Assembly (NCBI GenBank): GCA_965263485.1
Contig: CBDHHO010000004.1
Span: forward strand, 1,116,001 to 1,180,000
Direction: 5' to 3'
DNA from: Haliotispira sp965263485
Lineage (GTDB): Bacteria > Spirochaetota > Spirochaetia > SP-2023
DNA length: 64,000 nt
The position numbers were made by a program, and so were the translations under genes. The notes beneath the pieces are model-generated. The model saw only the letters and a list, made by a program, of their open reading frames with translations. It had not been told where the DNA came from and searched no databases. Every line of letters starts with the position of its first letter. Positions within the stretch are counted from its first letter, which is position 1. Shown here one piece after another: positions 7,475 through 16,175 of the stretch.

Positions 7475-8756
7475 AGAAAGGCATCGCGTACTTGCGGCCT
7501 GGAGGTAATTTGCCATCGAAGGCCAGGCCAATGCCAAGAAAGGCCGAAATCTGAAAGTATTGCAACGCGGCGTTACCAACCTGTAGAAGAAATGTTTCCT
7601 CATCTGCAACCTTTCCATCATCACCAATATTATCATATACACGCAGATTTCCTGCTGTCTTGAAGGTATAGCGTCCTTTAACTCCCAATTTCAAGGTAAA
7701 GCGGCGGTTCAACCACATACGAACCTGTACCTCGCCCAGAATCGTCTGGCCAAAATATCCGTAGCGCCGGTACTGTCGGGGCTGTTTGTTTGGATTGTCT
7801 TCTCCCGTAGTACGGTTTTCTTCTGAGAACCACAGTGTGAGCGGGCTGTAGCCCACACCGGCCAGCACTTCCACGAAGGGGGAAAGAAAGGCTCCTGCCT
7901 GCACATAGAAAAACGGCAGCAGGTGACCGCTGAACATTTTACTGTTGTCATTAGCCTTACTGCCATTAACATTCAATTCCACCACGCCGAGTCGCAGACC
8001 ATAAATCCGGCCTTGGCCACCCTCAGTCTCCCACTGCCCCAGCATACCCTCCATCCCACCACCAATAATCAGCTTCGCCGACTTGCGATCTACAATGCTG
8101 GCACCCAGCTGCAAGCCACCCGTAAAAAAGTAAGAAACCTTGCTCTTCAAAGTACTCCGATAGCTGAGCTCATCTTTGAGGTAGTCGAACTTAGGCTCAA
8201 ATTGTGGGAATTCCGCAAATTCATAGTTACGCAACTGAGTGTAATCAGCACCCAGATTGAAGGGCACGGAAAACCAAGCACTGTAGTGGAATCTGCGCAC
8301 ATTACCGGAGAACTGTCCGCCCACCATGATGTTATACAAGTTGTTCCAGTCGGATTCACGGGTGTTGCCGTTGGAGTTGCCGTTGGAGTCATCCATACTG
8401 TACAGATTGAGTACCGCGCCGTAGTAACCGAAAAACGCTTCAAAAATCAACTTGCGGTACAGCAACTCCGTGCGCACAAAGCCGCCTCCGCGCACCGTGC
8501 CGGGAACCTGGAGCGGTGCTTCTTCCAGCTCCAGCTGTGGAAAACTGGGATCGGTTTCGGCGGGCTGCGGAGTCTGTTCGGCCCGATTGATCGAGCGACT
8601 GGGTAGCGGGGGGGGCTTGGGTGCTGGGGCTCCGGAGAGGGAGCTACGGTAATCAGTCTGGGCCGAAAGAGTGCTCAGCGGACCCCAGAGCGTGAGGACC
8701 AACAAGCTGAGAAAGATCGCAATCATCAGGCTAAACTGTGGCCTTGTATATTGCAT
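7473..8756 (-). CDS. Predicted outer-membrane beta-barrel protein, unknown function
   Basis: About 427 residues from MQYTRPQFSLMIAIFLSLLV, an N-terminal signal peptide with a likely cleavage after LSTLSAQ. A Pro-rich linker (PAPKPPPLPSRS) follows, then alternating amphipathic strands rich in Tyr, Phe and Gly (RTELLYRKLIFEAFFGYYGA, FHYSAWFSVPFNLGADY, VQVRMWLNRRFTLKLGVKG). The last residue is Phe, as in many outer-membrane barrels. No family is recognised. The frame is open upstream to 8822, but the chosen start gives the best signal peptide although no strong RBS is seen. The gene ends exactly at a repeat element. Confidence 0.65.
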   Translation of the reverse strand: MQYTRPQFSLMIAIFLSLLVLTLWGPLSTLSAQTDYRSSLSGAPAPKPPPLPSRSINRAEQTPQPAETDPSFPQLELEEAPLQVPGTVRGGGFVRTELLYRKLIFEAFFGYYGAVLNLYSMDDSNGNSNGNTRESDWNNLYNIMVGGQFSGNVRRFHYSAWFSVPFNLGADYTQLRNYEFAEFPQFEPKFDYLKDELSYRSTLKSKVSYFFTGGLQLGASIVDRKSAKLIIGGGMEGMLGQWETEGGQGRIYGLRLGVVELNVNGSKANDNSKMFSGHLLPFFYVQAGAFLSPFVEVLAGVGYSPLTLWFSEENRTTGEDNPNKQPRQYRRYGYFGQTILGEVQVRMWLNRRFTLKLGVKGRYTFKTAGNLRVYDNIGDDGKVADEETFLLQVGNAALQYFQISAFLGIGLAFDGKLPPGRKYAMPF

Positions 8757-8888
8757 TTCCCGGAATTCGGCAAAAGCTCTGCAAAACACTAAGTCCCTCT
8801 GTTTATTGATCATGTTTGTCATTTCGGAAACACCGGATCAAACGTGACAAATGGTATCATAAAATGCCGGCCCATGTTCAAGCTGCAA

Positions 8889-10277
8889 TCAAAAAGCAGC
8901 CTGGGCTTCGACAGGATCCAGTACGCCATTGTTTGTTCTTTTGTCGTTTGTTTCGTTTTGCAACCTGCTCGTACCCGTGATGAGAGCGAGCAGCGCATCC
9001 TGTTCGGCTCGCAATCGGACAATACAGGACTCCGGGTCCAAGTCTACATCGTCATAGCTAAGTATATGGTCGACTGGCACATCACGCTTCAGACGCGCAA
9101 CTCCTGCCAGCCCCAAAGGCAGCAAACCGCCCGCATTCCGGCAAAGATCAATGGAACCATAATAATTCTCTCCACCTACCTTTCCAAGCCCCCGGCCCGC
9201 TTTGAGGTTTTGTTTGGCAACGGCCAGGGCTTCGTTCACGGGGGGATCTTCGGTGACCAAGCTGGCCCGGCCGCGCAGGACGCAGCGCAGAATACTGATG
9301 GGCGTCTCCAAGCTGACCAAATGGTAGGGCCGGTACAGCGCGTAGTACGGCCCATCACCCAGAGCCAAATACTGGAAGTCCAGCAGCAGCTTGGGGTGCT
9401 CTACCTTGATCACAATGAAGATGCCAGGGGCAATGCCATAGGCGTAGTCCAGCACCTTGCCACGCGTCAGGATGCCACCGTACTCCTTGGGACAGTAAAC
9501 TTGGGCGATGGTCGAAGGGCTGACCTCATGGCCTTCCATGCCGCGCCGATTCGGGGTGAAACCGATGGCGTTGCCGAGACTGCACATTTCAACCATGGTC
9601 TTCGAGCCATCGACAAAGGAAGCGAGCATCACCGGGTTCATGCGGAAGCGTTTGGCCTTGGCCTGCACGACCGGATCCTTGGCCGTGGCGTGACGAAACA
9701 CTCTGTTGTTCTTTCCCTTACCGGCGCAAACCACTTCAAAGCCCAGAGTGCGGGCAAAGTCATAGAGTTCCATAATGGAGCCGGGCTCATCACCACTGGA
9801 GAGTGTGTAAACCACTCCGGCCCGGCGGGCCTTTTGTCCCAAGATGTAGCCCACGGTGGCATCGGCTTCGACGTTCATCTGCACGATGTGCTTGCCGTTT
9901 TGAATGGCCAGCAGTGCCGTCCGGGCCCCGACTTCCGGGATACCGGTGGCTTCAACAATCACGTCAAGTGCTTCGATAGCACAAAGGACTTCCAAGCTCT
10001 CCACAATTGCATGTTTGCCGGAGTGGATTGCCTTGTTTGCCTGCCGTGCACTGTGGCAAAACGTCCTCTGCCCAGCACCAATACCGGCAGACTCACAGGC
10101 CGCCTCTGCGGAACTGCTGCGGCGCGAGTATACAGCGGAAACCTCAAGGCCACCGCGCTGATCTCCCATGCGCTGGCACTGGCAGATCAGGCCCTCTCCC
10201 ATCTGCCCAGCACCAACCAGTCCGATACGAATTTGGCGGCCCTGCTCCTGTAGTTCCCGGATGTCCTGTAAAAACAT
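8889..10277 (-). CDS. NAD(P)-dependent oxidoreductase with C-terminal SAF-like domain
   Basis: A protein of about 462 residues. The N-terminal Rossmann motif IRIGLVGAGQMGEGL binds NAD(P). ALDVIVEATGIPEVGARTALLAIQNGKHIVQMNVEAD resembles the homoserine-dehydrogenase-like superfamily. The C-terminal part (VAKQNLKAGRGLGKVGGENYYGSI, PLGLAGVARLKRDVPVDHILSYDDV) looks like an SAF domain. Proteins with this architecture act on small hydroxy-acids or sugar-derived substrates, but the substrate here cannot be read. The start MFLQDIRELQ is preferred over the open GTG at 10310. The gene stands alone on the minus strand. Confidence 0.75.
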   Translation of the reverse strand: MFLQDIRELQEQGRQIRIGLVGAGQMGEGLICQCQRMGDQRGGLEVSAVYSRRSSSAEAACESAGIGAGQRTFCHSARQANKAIHSGKHAIVESLEVLCAIEALDVIVEATGIPEVGARTALLAIQNGKHIVQMNVEADATVGYILGQKARRAGVVYTLSSGDEPGSIMELYDFARTLGFEVVCAGKGKNNRVFRHATAKDPVVQAKAKRFRMNPVMLASFVDGSKTMVEMCSLGNAIGFTPNRRGMEGHEVSPSTIAQVYCPKEYGGILTRGKVLDYAYGIAPGIFIVIKVEHPKLLLDFQYLALGDGPYYALYRPYHLVSLETPISILRCVLRGRASLVTEDPPVNEALAVAKQNLKAGRGLGKVGGENYYGSIDLCRNAGGLLPLGLAGVARLKRDVPVDHILSYDDVDLDPESCIVRLRAEQDALLALITGTSRLQNETNDKRTNNGVLDPVEAQAAF

Positions 10278-10329
10278 GGGCTTATTGTAGCCGGAGGCGA
10301 AGGGCTGCACAACTCAAAACAGTTTGATA

Positions 10330-10580
10330 ATGCAGGGGAGGGAAGCTCTAAAGGAAACCTTCCCAAAATGGTATTGCTTCGCGAGAATTGTACTGCGTTT
10401 TACTGCTGAGCGGATGAGATTTCGCCAAAGCGCTGGGAAGCGAAACCGAGGCATACTTTGTTGTATGCTCCAATGCGAGCTGGCGCAGCATTGGAGAACG
10501 GGGGAGGGCCGTGCGCAGCCAGGCCCGACCTTCCTTTTGCGAGCAGCTTTGTTGGCAACTCATTTCAATACAACAAAGTA
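10330..10580. repeat. Family-1 element remnants in the gap before lacZ
   Basis: This gene-free stretch consists of scrambled modules: a GGGAAGCTCTAAA end, the ATTGCTTCGCGAGAATTG segment, GCGAGCTGGCGCAGCAT, GTGCGCAGCCAGGCCCGACC and an AATACAACAAAGTATT segment. No coding sequence is supported. Confidence 0.65.
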
Positions 10581-10584
10581 TTAA

Positions 10585-10745
10585 GGGGACCTCTAAAAAT
10601 TCCATTCTGCGCTCTTGCTCGCTCTTTTGAAACGAACAGCTTCGTCAAAGCCTTACAATACAACAAAGTATTCTTCGGCTTCACTTCCTCGCTGTCGTCC
10701 AAAATAGCTTCGCAAGAAGACAAAAGCGAATTTTTAGAGGTCCCC
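10585..10745 (-). repeat. Family-1 element, 161 bp, well preserved
   Basis: Ends are GGGGACCTCTAAAAATTC and GAATTTTTAGAGGTCCCC. Flanks are TTAA and TCAA. On the minus strand one frame is open across it: GTSKNSLLSSCEAILDDSEE, VKPKNTLLYCKAL, FVSKERARAQNGIFRGPL. Length is 2 mod 3. From 10746 to 10902 there is no gene; the lacZ promoter should lie there. Confidence 0.9.
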
Positions 10746-10902
10746 TCAAGTCTGGCGCAAAATTCGCTCCCGATACTATACCCATGTCACTTGAGATTCC
10801 TCGAAAAACCCAAGCACTGTTTTTTGCTGTCAATGATAGGGAGGCTCAGGTGCAATAGGTACACTGTGCGCCAGAATCTGTACCCCAGAGGATATTTCCC
10901 AT

Positions 10903-13900
10903 ATGAATGACTTTGAAAACCCCCAAATACTCCAGCGCCGGCGAGAGCCGGCGCGCGCCCACTACATACCCTATGCCAGCAGTGAAACGGCACTGGCGAA
11001 CAGCTCAGTGCTGCAAGAGCGCAAGCAAGATTCGCCCTACTACCGCAATCTGAACGGCCAGTGGGCCTTTCGCCACTACAATGCTGTATATGAAGTAGAC
11101 GAAGCCGATCTGCTGCCAGAGGCCAAACTGGAGAGCTGGGACATCCTGATCGTGCCGTCTTGCTGGCAGGCACACGGCCACGGCCAGGTACAGTACAGCA
11201 ATCTCGACTACCCCTTTCCGGTAAACCCGCCCTTCGTACCCGATACCAACCCCTGCGGCATCTATGCCCGCGACCTCACGTTAAGCCCCCCATGGAGGGA
11301 CCGGGAGATCTACCTAAATTTCGAAGGCGTTTCCTCGGCCTTCTACCTGTACATCAACGGCCAACAGATAGGTTATAGCCAAGGTAGCCATATGCCCGGA
11401 GAGTTCCTGATCAGCCCTTATTTGCACAGCGGAAACAATCGCCTTTGCGTGCAGGTGCTAAAATGGTGTGACGGCTCGTATTTAGAAGACCAAGACTTCT
11501 TTCGTTTCAGTGGTATTTTCCGCGATGTCTACTTGCTGGCCCGCAACCCCGGCCACATCAGAGATATTAAGCTGCAACCACTGCTGAACCGTTTGCAAAG
11601 CAATCCCGACTGCGCAGAACCACAGGCAAAACTGCATATTCACCTAGATTTGGCGCCCGATTTGCAGCCTAGAGCCAACGAGTGTCACTATGCACTCTAT
11701 GCTCCAGAACAACTTGCCAAACCGATTGCCGAAGGCATGGTCGAAAACGGCGGCGCCTGCGTGGAGCTGCCCCAGGTACAGTTGTGGAATGCTGAGGAAC
11801 CAAGGCTTTACACCCTTCTGCTTGCCTTTCAAGGCGAATTTATCAGTCAACAGCTGGGCTTTCGCAGCATTGAAGTGGGTGCAGATGCCTCGCTTCAAAT
11901 CAACGGACGAGCCGTCAAGCTCAAGGGAGTCAACCGCCACGACACTCATCCAAGGTTGGGCTATGTTTGCAGCCTTGCGGACATGCGTTGTGATTTGGAG
12001 CTGATGAAACAAGCCAATATCAACTGTATCCGCTGCTCACATTACCCCAACGCCCCGGAGTTTTATGCCCTCTGCGATGAATACGGTTTTTATGTGATGA
12101 ACGAATGCGATCTGGAAAGCCACGGCTTTGTCTCAGCGCACAAGGACTGGGCCTACACCTATCGTGAACCAGGCTCTATCTGTGAGAACATTGAATGGCG
12201 GGATGCATTTCTCGAAAGAGCCGGGCGCATGTATGAACGCGATAAAAATCATGCCTCGATCATTTTCTGGTCATTGGGCAATGAAGCCTCCTATGGAGCC
12301 CATTTTGACAGTATGGCTGCCTGGCTGAAAGAGCAAGAACAGCATGATTCTGAATCCTTGGGCAGCAGCCGTTTGATTCACTACGAGCGCGCGAATCAGG
12401 CAGCATGGGGAGAGAATAAGCCGGGTGCACACGCCGATGCAGTGGACGTGCGCAGTGTGATGTATCCGGACTTGGAGCGATTCCGTGAAGACTTCGCCAA
12501 AGAATCTGCTCTGCCAGAGGAGCAGCGGGATCTGCGGCCGTTTTTCCTGTGTGAGTACAGCCATGCAATGGGTACCGGCCCGGGAGACATAGCCGACTAT
12601 TGGGAGATTATTTATCAACACCCGCAACTGATTGGCGGTTGTATCTGGGAATGGGCTGACCACAGCCAAGTGCTGAAAAACAGTGAAGGCAGCGAATACT
12701 ACGCCTACGGCGGCGATGCCGGCGAAACCGTACACGAGGGCAATTTCTGCATGGATGGCTTGGTGTTCCCCGACCGCAGACCGAGTTCCGGATACTTTGA
12801 GGCCAAAGCAGTTTATCAAAACCTCTCAGGACATGCCGACGAAGAGCAACTCAAGCAGGGGAAGTTCACTCTGAAAAATCTTTTCCACTTTAAAGAAATA
12901 GATGCCGAAAGATATCATTCTGAATATCGCCTGGAATATCACGTGGAAGTGGATGGAGAAACGCTAGTGCACGGGGCTCTGCCTGTGAATATCAAGGCTG
13001 GAAAGCAACGGGCCTGCCGGTTGCCGCCAGAGACCATGGCCAGTATTTATGCGATATCCTCCTCAACGGGTATTAAAGCACGTTGGGGCGCCCGGCTGAA
13101 CATTTGCCTGCTACAAAACCAGAAGCGCCTGGGGCTTCCGCTTAACCATGAACTGGCTCATTTGCAGTTTGTTTTGCCGGTTGAACCATCGGGTTCAAAC
13201 GCGATAATAAAACAACGAGATTTTCCTTTAAGAGTCAGCGAAAACAAACAAATGATTCATATTTCGGGTGAAGATTTTTGTTATGGCTTCCATAAATACC
13301 GGGGTCAGTTTGTCAGCCTAGAGTTTGCGGGCATGGAATTCCTAGCAGATCCGGTGCAGTTAGGGGTTTTCCGCGCCGCAACAGATAATGACCGCCATGT
13401 GCGCAAGCAATGGTATGAGCGCTGGCACTTGGACAGAGTGGAACACAAATCTTACTCTTGTCAGCTTCGGGAAGGGAAGGGGGTCGTTATCATAGAGTCA
13501 GAAGGTGCTCTGGCCGCAACTTCGCGCCGGGCCTTTCTACACTATAAACAGATTTGTACGATCCACACCGGCGGACAGATTCGTATGGAGTTTCAAGGGA
13601 AACGTGAAGCTGATTCCATGTGGCTGCCCCGTTTGGGCTACGAGTTTATACTGCAACAGGATATGGAAGAATTATGTTACTATGGCATGGGACCACTGGA
13701 ATGCTATCAGGATATGAAGCATCACGCCCGCAAGGGTTTATTCCATTCCAGCGTCAGCCGACAGTACAGCCCCTATCCCAAGCCACAGGAGCAAGCCAAT
13801 CATATTGAAACTCAGTATCTGCGGCTCAGCAATCTTCACTCACACGGCTTGGAAGTTGAGGCCTTAGGCGAAGGTTCGGGTTTTGAGTTTCAAGCTCTGC

Positions 13901-14091
13901 ACTATAGTACCCGCGACTTCGCTGCCGCGCGCCACGAAATTGAATTGAACCCTCCCGGCAAGAACACGTTTTTAAGACTCGACTACAAGGTAAGCGGTGT
14001 TGGCTCTGGCAGCTGTGGTCCTGAATTACATCCAAAGTACCAGCTTAATGACAGGGAGCTGGCCTATTCTTTTATTTTAAACTTATTCTAG
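10903..14091 (+). CDS. lacZ: Beta-galactosidase, glycoside hydrolase family 2
   Basis: A 1062-residue enzyme close in length to E. coli LacZ. It hydrolyses terminal beta-galactosides such as lactose. In order: an N-terminal jelly-roll sugar-binding domain (LNGQWAFRHY, VPSCWQAHGHGQVQYSNLDYPF), an immunoglobulin-like domain, the TIM barrel (VKLKGVNRHDTHPRLGY, CIRCSHYPNAPEFYALCDEYG), the acid/base Glu461 in SLGNEASYG, the nucleophile Glu551 in FFLCEYSHAMG, then the large C-terminal domain (YYGMGPLECYQDMKHHARKG). No signal peptide, so it is cytoplasmic. No permease or regulator is adjacent; a repeat element follows the stop. Confidence 0.95.
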   Translation: MNDFENPQILQRRREPARAHYIPYASSETALANSSVLQERKQDSPYYRNLNGQWAFRHYNAVYEVDEADLLPEAKLESWDILIVPSCWQAHGHGQVQYSNLDYPFPVNPPFVPDTNPCGIYARDLTLSPPWRDREIYLNFEGVSSAFYLYINGQQIGYSQGSHMPGEFLISPYLHSGNNRLCVQVLKWCDGSYLEDQDFFRFSGIFRDVYLLARNPGHIRDIKLQPLLNRLQSNPDCAEPQAKLHIHLDLAPDLQPRANECHYALYAPEQLAKPIAEGMVENGGACVELPQVQLWNAEEPRLYTLLLAFQGEFISQQLGFRSIEVGADASLQINGRAVKLKGVNRHDTHPRLGYVCSLADMRCDLELMKQANINCIRCSHYPNAPEFYALCDEYGFYVMNECDLESHGFVSAHKDWAYTYREPGSICENIEWRDAFLERAGRMYERDKNHASIIFWSLGNEASYGAHFDSMAAWLKEQEQHDSESLGSSRLIHYERANQAAWGENKPGAHADAVDVRSVMYPDLERFREDFAKESALPEEQRDLRPFFLCEYSHAMGTGPGDIADYWEIIYQHPQLIGGCIWEWADHSQVLKNSEGSEYYAYGGDAGETVHEGNFCMDGLVFPDRRPSSGYFEAKAVYQNLSGHADEEQLKQGKFTLKNLFHFKEIDAERYHSEYRLEYHVEVDGETLVHGALPVNIKAGKQRACRLPPETMASIYAISSSTGIKARWGARLNICLLQNQKRLGLPLNHELAHLQFVLPVEPSGSNAIIKQRDFPLRVSENKQMIHISGEDFCYGFHKYRGQFVSLEFAGMEFLADPVQLGVFRAATDNDRHVRKQWYERWHLDRVEHKSYSCQLREGKGVVIIESEGALAATSRRAFLHYKQICTIHTGGQIRMEFQGKREADSMWLPRLGYEFILQQDMEELCYYGMGPLECYQDMKHHARKGLFHSSVSRQYSPYPKPQEQANHIETQYLRLSNLHSHGLEVEALGEGSGFEFQALHYSTRDFAAARHEIELNPPGKNTFLRLDYKVSGVGSGSCGPELHPKYQLNDRELAYSFILNLF

Positions 14092-14092
14092 G

Positions 14093-14163
14093 GAACCTCT
14101 AAAGGGTACCTCTCTAAAAATGGTATCGCTTCGCAAGAAGAGCGAATTTTTCTAGGTTTCCTT
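14093..14163. repeat. Family-1 element remnant after lacZ
   Basis: Short copy with GGAACCTCTAAA doubled at the left, then TGGTATCGCTTCGCAAGAAG and a GAATTTTTCTAGGTTTCC right end. It is too short to be a complete copy. Confidence 0.6.
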
Positions 14164-14208
14164 GAGCAGCACATTTCCGGAGAATTCATCCCGGCTCCAT
14201 GTCGGGAC

Positions 14209-15039
14209 TTACGAGGCGCAGTATTCTCCCAAGTGGCGGGTCTTGGGAGAATTTTGCAGGGTTTGCAGGGCCTGTTTCTCGATCTGGCGCACTCGCTCTT
14301 TAGTCAGTTTATAGACTTGGGCGACTTGGCGTAGCGACATGAGTTCACGTCCATCCAACCCAAAGCGTCGCATCAGGATATCGGCTTCTTTTTCGCGCAG
14401 AGTTTCGAGGGCACTGGAAATATCTTCGTTCATACAGCTCAGAATCGCTTGCTCCTCGGGCGAATAGGCATTGGTCACAACCTGATCCTCTAAGCTCGGA
14501 GAGCGGTCATCCGACTGCTTTTGATTTAACGAAATTGTCTCGAGTGCAATATTGCGAATCTCGCGCATATCGGTGAGCGAGTACTCCAACAATTTGACCA
14601 CTTCGTCAAATTCCGGCGCATTGCCCGATTCGTCCTGTAATTCTTTGCTGCGTTTTTCAATCTGACGCAACTGATTGCTGCGGTTGGTTGGTATTCGGAT
14701 ACTGCGAGCTTGTTCGTTCAGGGCCTTCATAATGCTCTGACGAATCCACCAGACCGCATATGAAATAAAGTGCAGGCCGCGACTCACATCGTAGTATCCG
14801 ATAGCGTGAATCAGTCCGATATTGCCTTCGCTGATAATATCTTCTAGTGCCATGCCATTGTTCTGGTACTTCTTGGCCACACTGATGACAAAACGCAAGT
14901 GAGATTGTACCAGCTTGTTGCGCGCCGCGACATCACCCTGCTGCGCTGCAACGGCCAGCCGGTTTTCCTCTTCGCGCGAAATCAACGGGATCTTTTTAAT
15001 CCTTTTCAAATAAATTCCCAGCGCATCTTTTTCGTTCAT
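14209..15039 (-). CDS. RNA polymerase sigma factor, sigma-70 family (RpoD/RpoS type)
   Basis: A 276-residue sigma factor. Region 1.2 (DALGIYLKRIKKIPLISREEE), region 2 with NKLVQSHLRFVISVAKKYQN, IISEGNIGLIHAIGYYDVSRG and FISYAVWWIRQSIMKAL, region 3 (IRIPTNRSNQLRQIEK) and region 4 (SLRQVAQVYKLTKERVRQIE) are all present. It lacks the long acidic N-terminus of a housekeeping RpoD, so it is probably an alternative primary-like factor. The start at 15039 has GGTGGAG seven bases upstream; the longer frame to 15093 lacks such a site. Confidence 0.9.
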   Translation of the reverse strand: MNEKDALGIYLKRIKKIPLISREEENRLAVAAQQGDVAARNKLVQSHLRFVISVAKKYQNNGMALEDIISEGNIGLIHAIGYYDVSRGLHFISYAVWWIRQSIMKALNEQARSIRIPTNRSNQLRQIEKRSKELQDESGNAPEFDEVVKLLEYSLTDMREIRNIALETISLNQKQSDDRSPSLEDQVVTNAYSPEEQAILSCMNEDISSALETLREKEADILMRRFGLDGRELMSLRQVAQVYKLTKERVRQIEKQALQTLQNSPKTRHLGEYCAS

Positions 15040-15441
15040 GACCATGCTCCACCATTGTTTTCTGCCTCGCCAAGCAGGCAGATCCCGAAACACTGAAATT
15101 CCCCGCCATTTCAGTAGGCAGAAATTTTCAGACGTTTCTGTAATTGCGTACCGGTATTAAAAGCAATTATCATGCCTGATAATATAAAGGGAGTTGATCT
15201 GTGCCTTGTTTTAATAAGTCCCTTGGAATCCCTATGGAAAAATCTATTTTATAAATATATATCATCATATACGGAATAATTTTCATTTTGATTATGAGTC
15301 AAAATGATCAGTATTGGAATACTGAGGAGATTTTCGGGTTCTTTTGACTCAGTAAAAGGGAAGAGCGGGTGAAAGAGAAAAGGAGTCGTCCATTCTGACT
15401 CAGCAGCAGAGCAGGAGGCATGGATCAGGTAGCAGGGATTG
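15040..15441. other. Gene-free interval between the sigma factor and ribE
   Basis: About 400 bases, AT-rich between 15140 and 15330, without a supported ORF or RNA gene. It must hold the promoter of the sigma factor gene and the end of the rib transcript. I see no clear terminator or operator. Confidence 0.5.
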
Positions 15442-16113
15442 TTACCAGTTTTCCAGCATGTCTTTCAAACTTGGGCCTTTGAACTCTGAGGCTTTCGGCA
15501 AGTCATTTGGCAGTCCGCCGAGCAGGCCCCGTTGCGCAAAGCGCAGGATGTACTTGCCCAAAATGTCGCATTCGATGTTGAGCGAAGACCCGATCTGACG
15601 TTGCCGGAACATGGTATGTTGCCAAGTATGCTCAATGATGTTGACCTCAAAACCATTGCTGTGCATTTGGGCAATGGTCAGGCTGACTCCGTCAAGGCAG
15701 ATTGAACCGTGGATCACGCAGAGATCAAGCAGCACCTGAGGCAGTTCCACGCGCATATAATAATTGTTCGCGCTTTGGCGCAGTTCCCGCAAAATTCCCA
15801 AACCGTCGACGTGCCCTTGCACGATGTGCCCTCCCAGACGAGTATTCGGAGTGACGGCCCGTTCCAAGTGCAAGTCGCAGCCGGAGCGCATTTGACCCAG
15901 GTTGCTTTTGCGCAAGGTTTCAGCAAAGGCCGCCACCGTAAAACTGCTCTGGTCAAATTGCTCAACCGTCTGACACACGCCATTAATGGCAATAGAGTCT
16001 CCAAGCCGGATGTCGCTGAGCACTTTCTGCGCCTGAATGCGCAGGCGGGCTTTATTATCGCTGTGTTGTATGCTTTGTAGTCGTCCCAGTTCTTCGACAA
16101 TACCAGTAAACAT
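15442..16113 (-). CDS. ribE: Riboflavin synthase, alpha subunit
   Basis: A 223-residue enzyme that dismutates two 6,7-dimethyl-8-ribityllumazine molecules to riboflavin. The start MFTGIVEELG is the family signature. Two homologous lumazine-binding repeats are visible, each with a conserved GDSIAINGVCQTV-like segment (second: ICLDGVSLTIAQM) and the linker VTPNTRLGGHIVQGHVDG. It lies 56 bases downstream of ribD on the same strand, so the two are probably co-transcribed. The lumazine synthase gene is not in the window. No FMN riboswitch was recognised. Confidence 0.95.
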   Translation of the reverse strand: MFTGIVEELGRLQSIQHSDNKARLRIQAQKVLSDIRLGDSIAINGVCQTVEQFDQSSFTVAAFAETLRKSNLGQMRSGCDLHLERAVTPNTRLGGHIVQGHVDGLGILRELRQSANNYYMRVELPQVLLDLCVIHGSICLDGVSLTIAQMHSNGFEVNIIEHTWQHTMFRQRQIGSSLNIECDILGKYILRFAQRGLLGGLPNDLPKASEFKGPSLKDMLENW

Positions 16114-16129
16114 AGCAGGACTCTCTCTC

Positions 16130-16175
16130 GGGAACCCCTAAAAACTGTCTGGAATTTTCAGGGATTCTCTTACGG
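16130..16175. repeat. Family-1 element remnant between ribD and ribE
   Basis: GGGAACCCCTAAAAAC at the left and GGAATTTTCAGGGATTC at the right, about 45 bp together. Both ends are present with almost no interior. It occupies the ribD-ribE spacer and overlaps the last codons of ribD. Confidence 0.5.

Noticed and set aside
8844..10253. Plus-strand open frame of 469 codons
   Set aside because: It lies antisense to the oxidoreductase gene, whose Rossmann and SAF-like motifs are clear; the plus frame has no recognisable domain.
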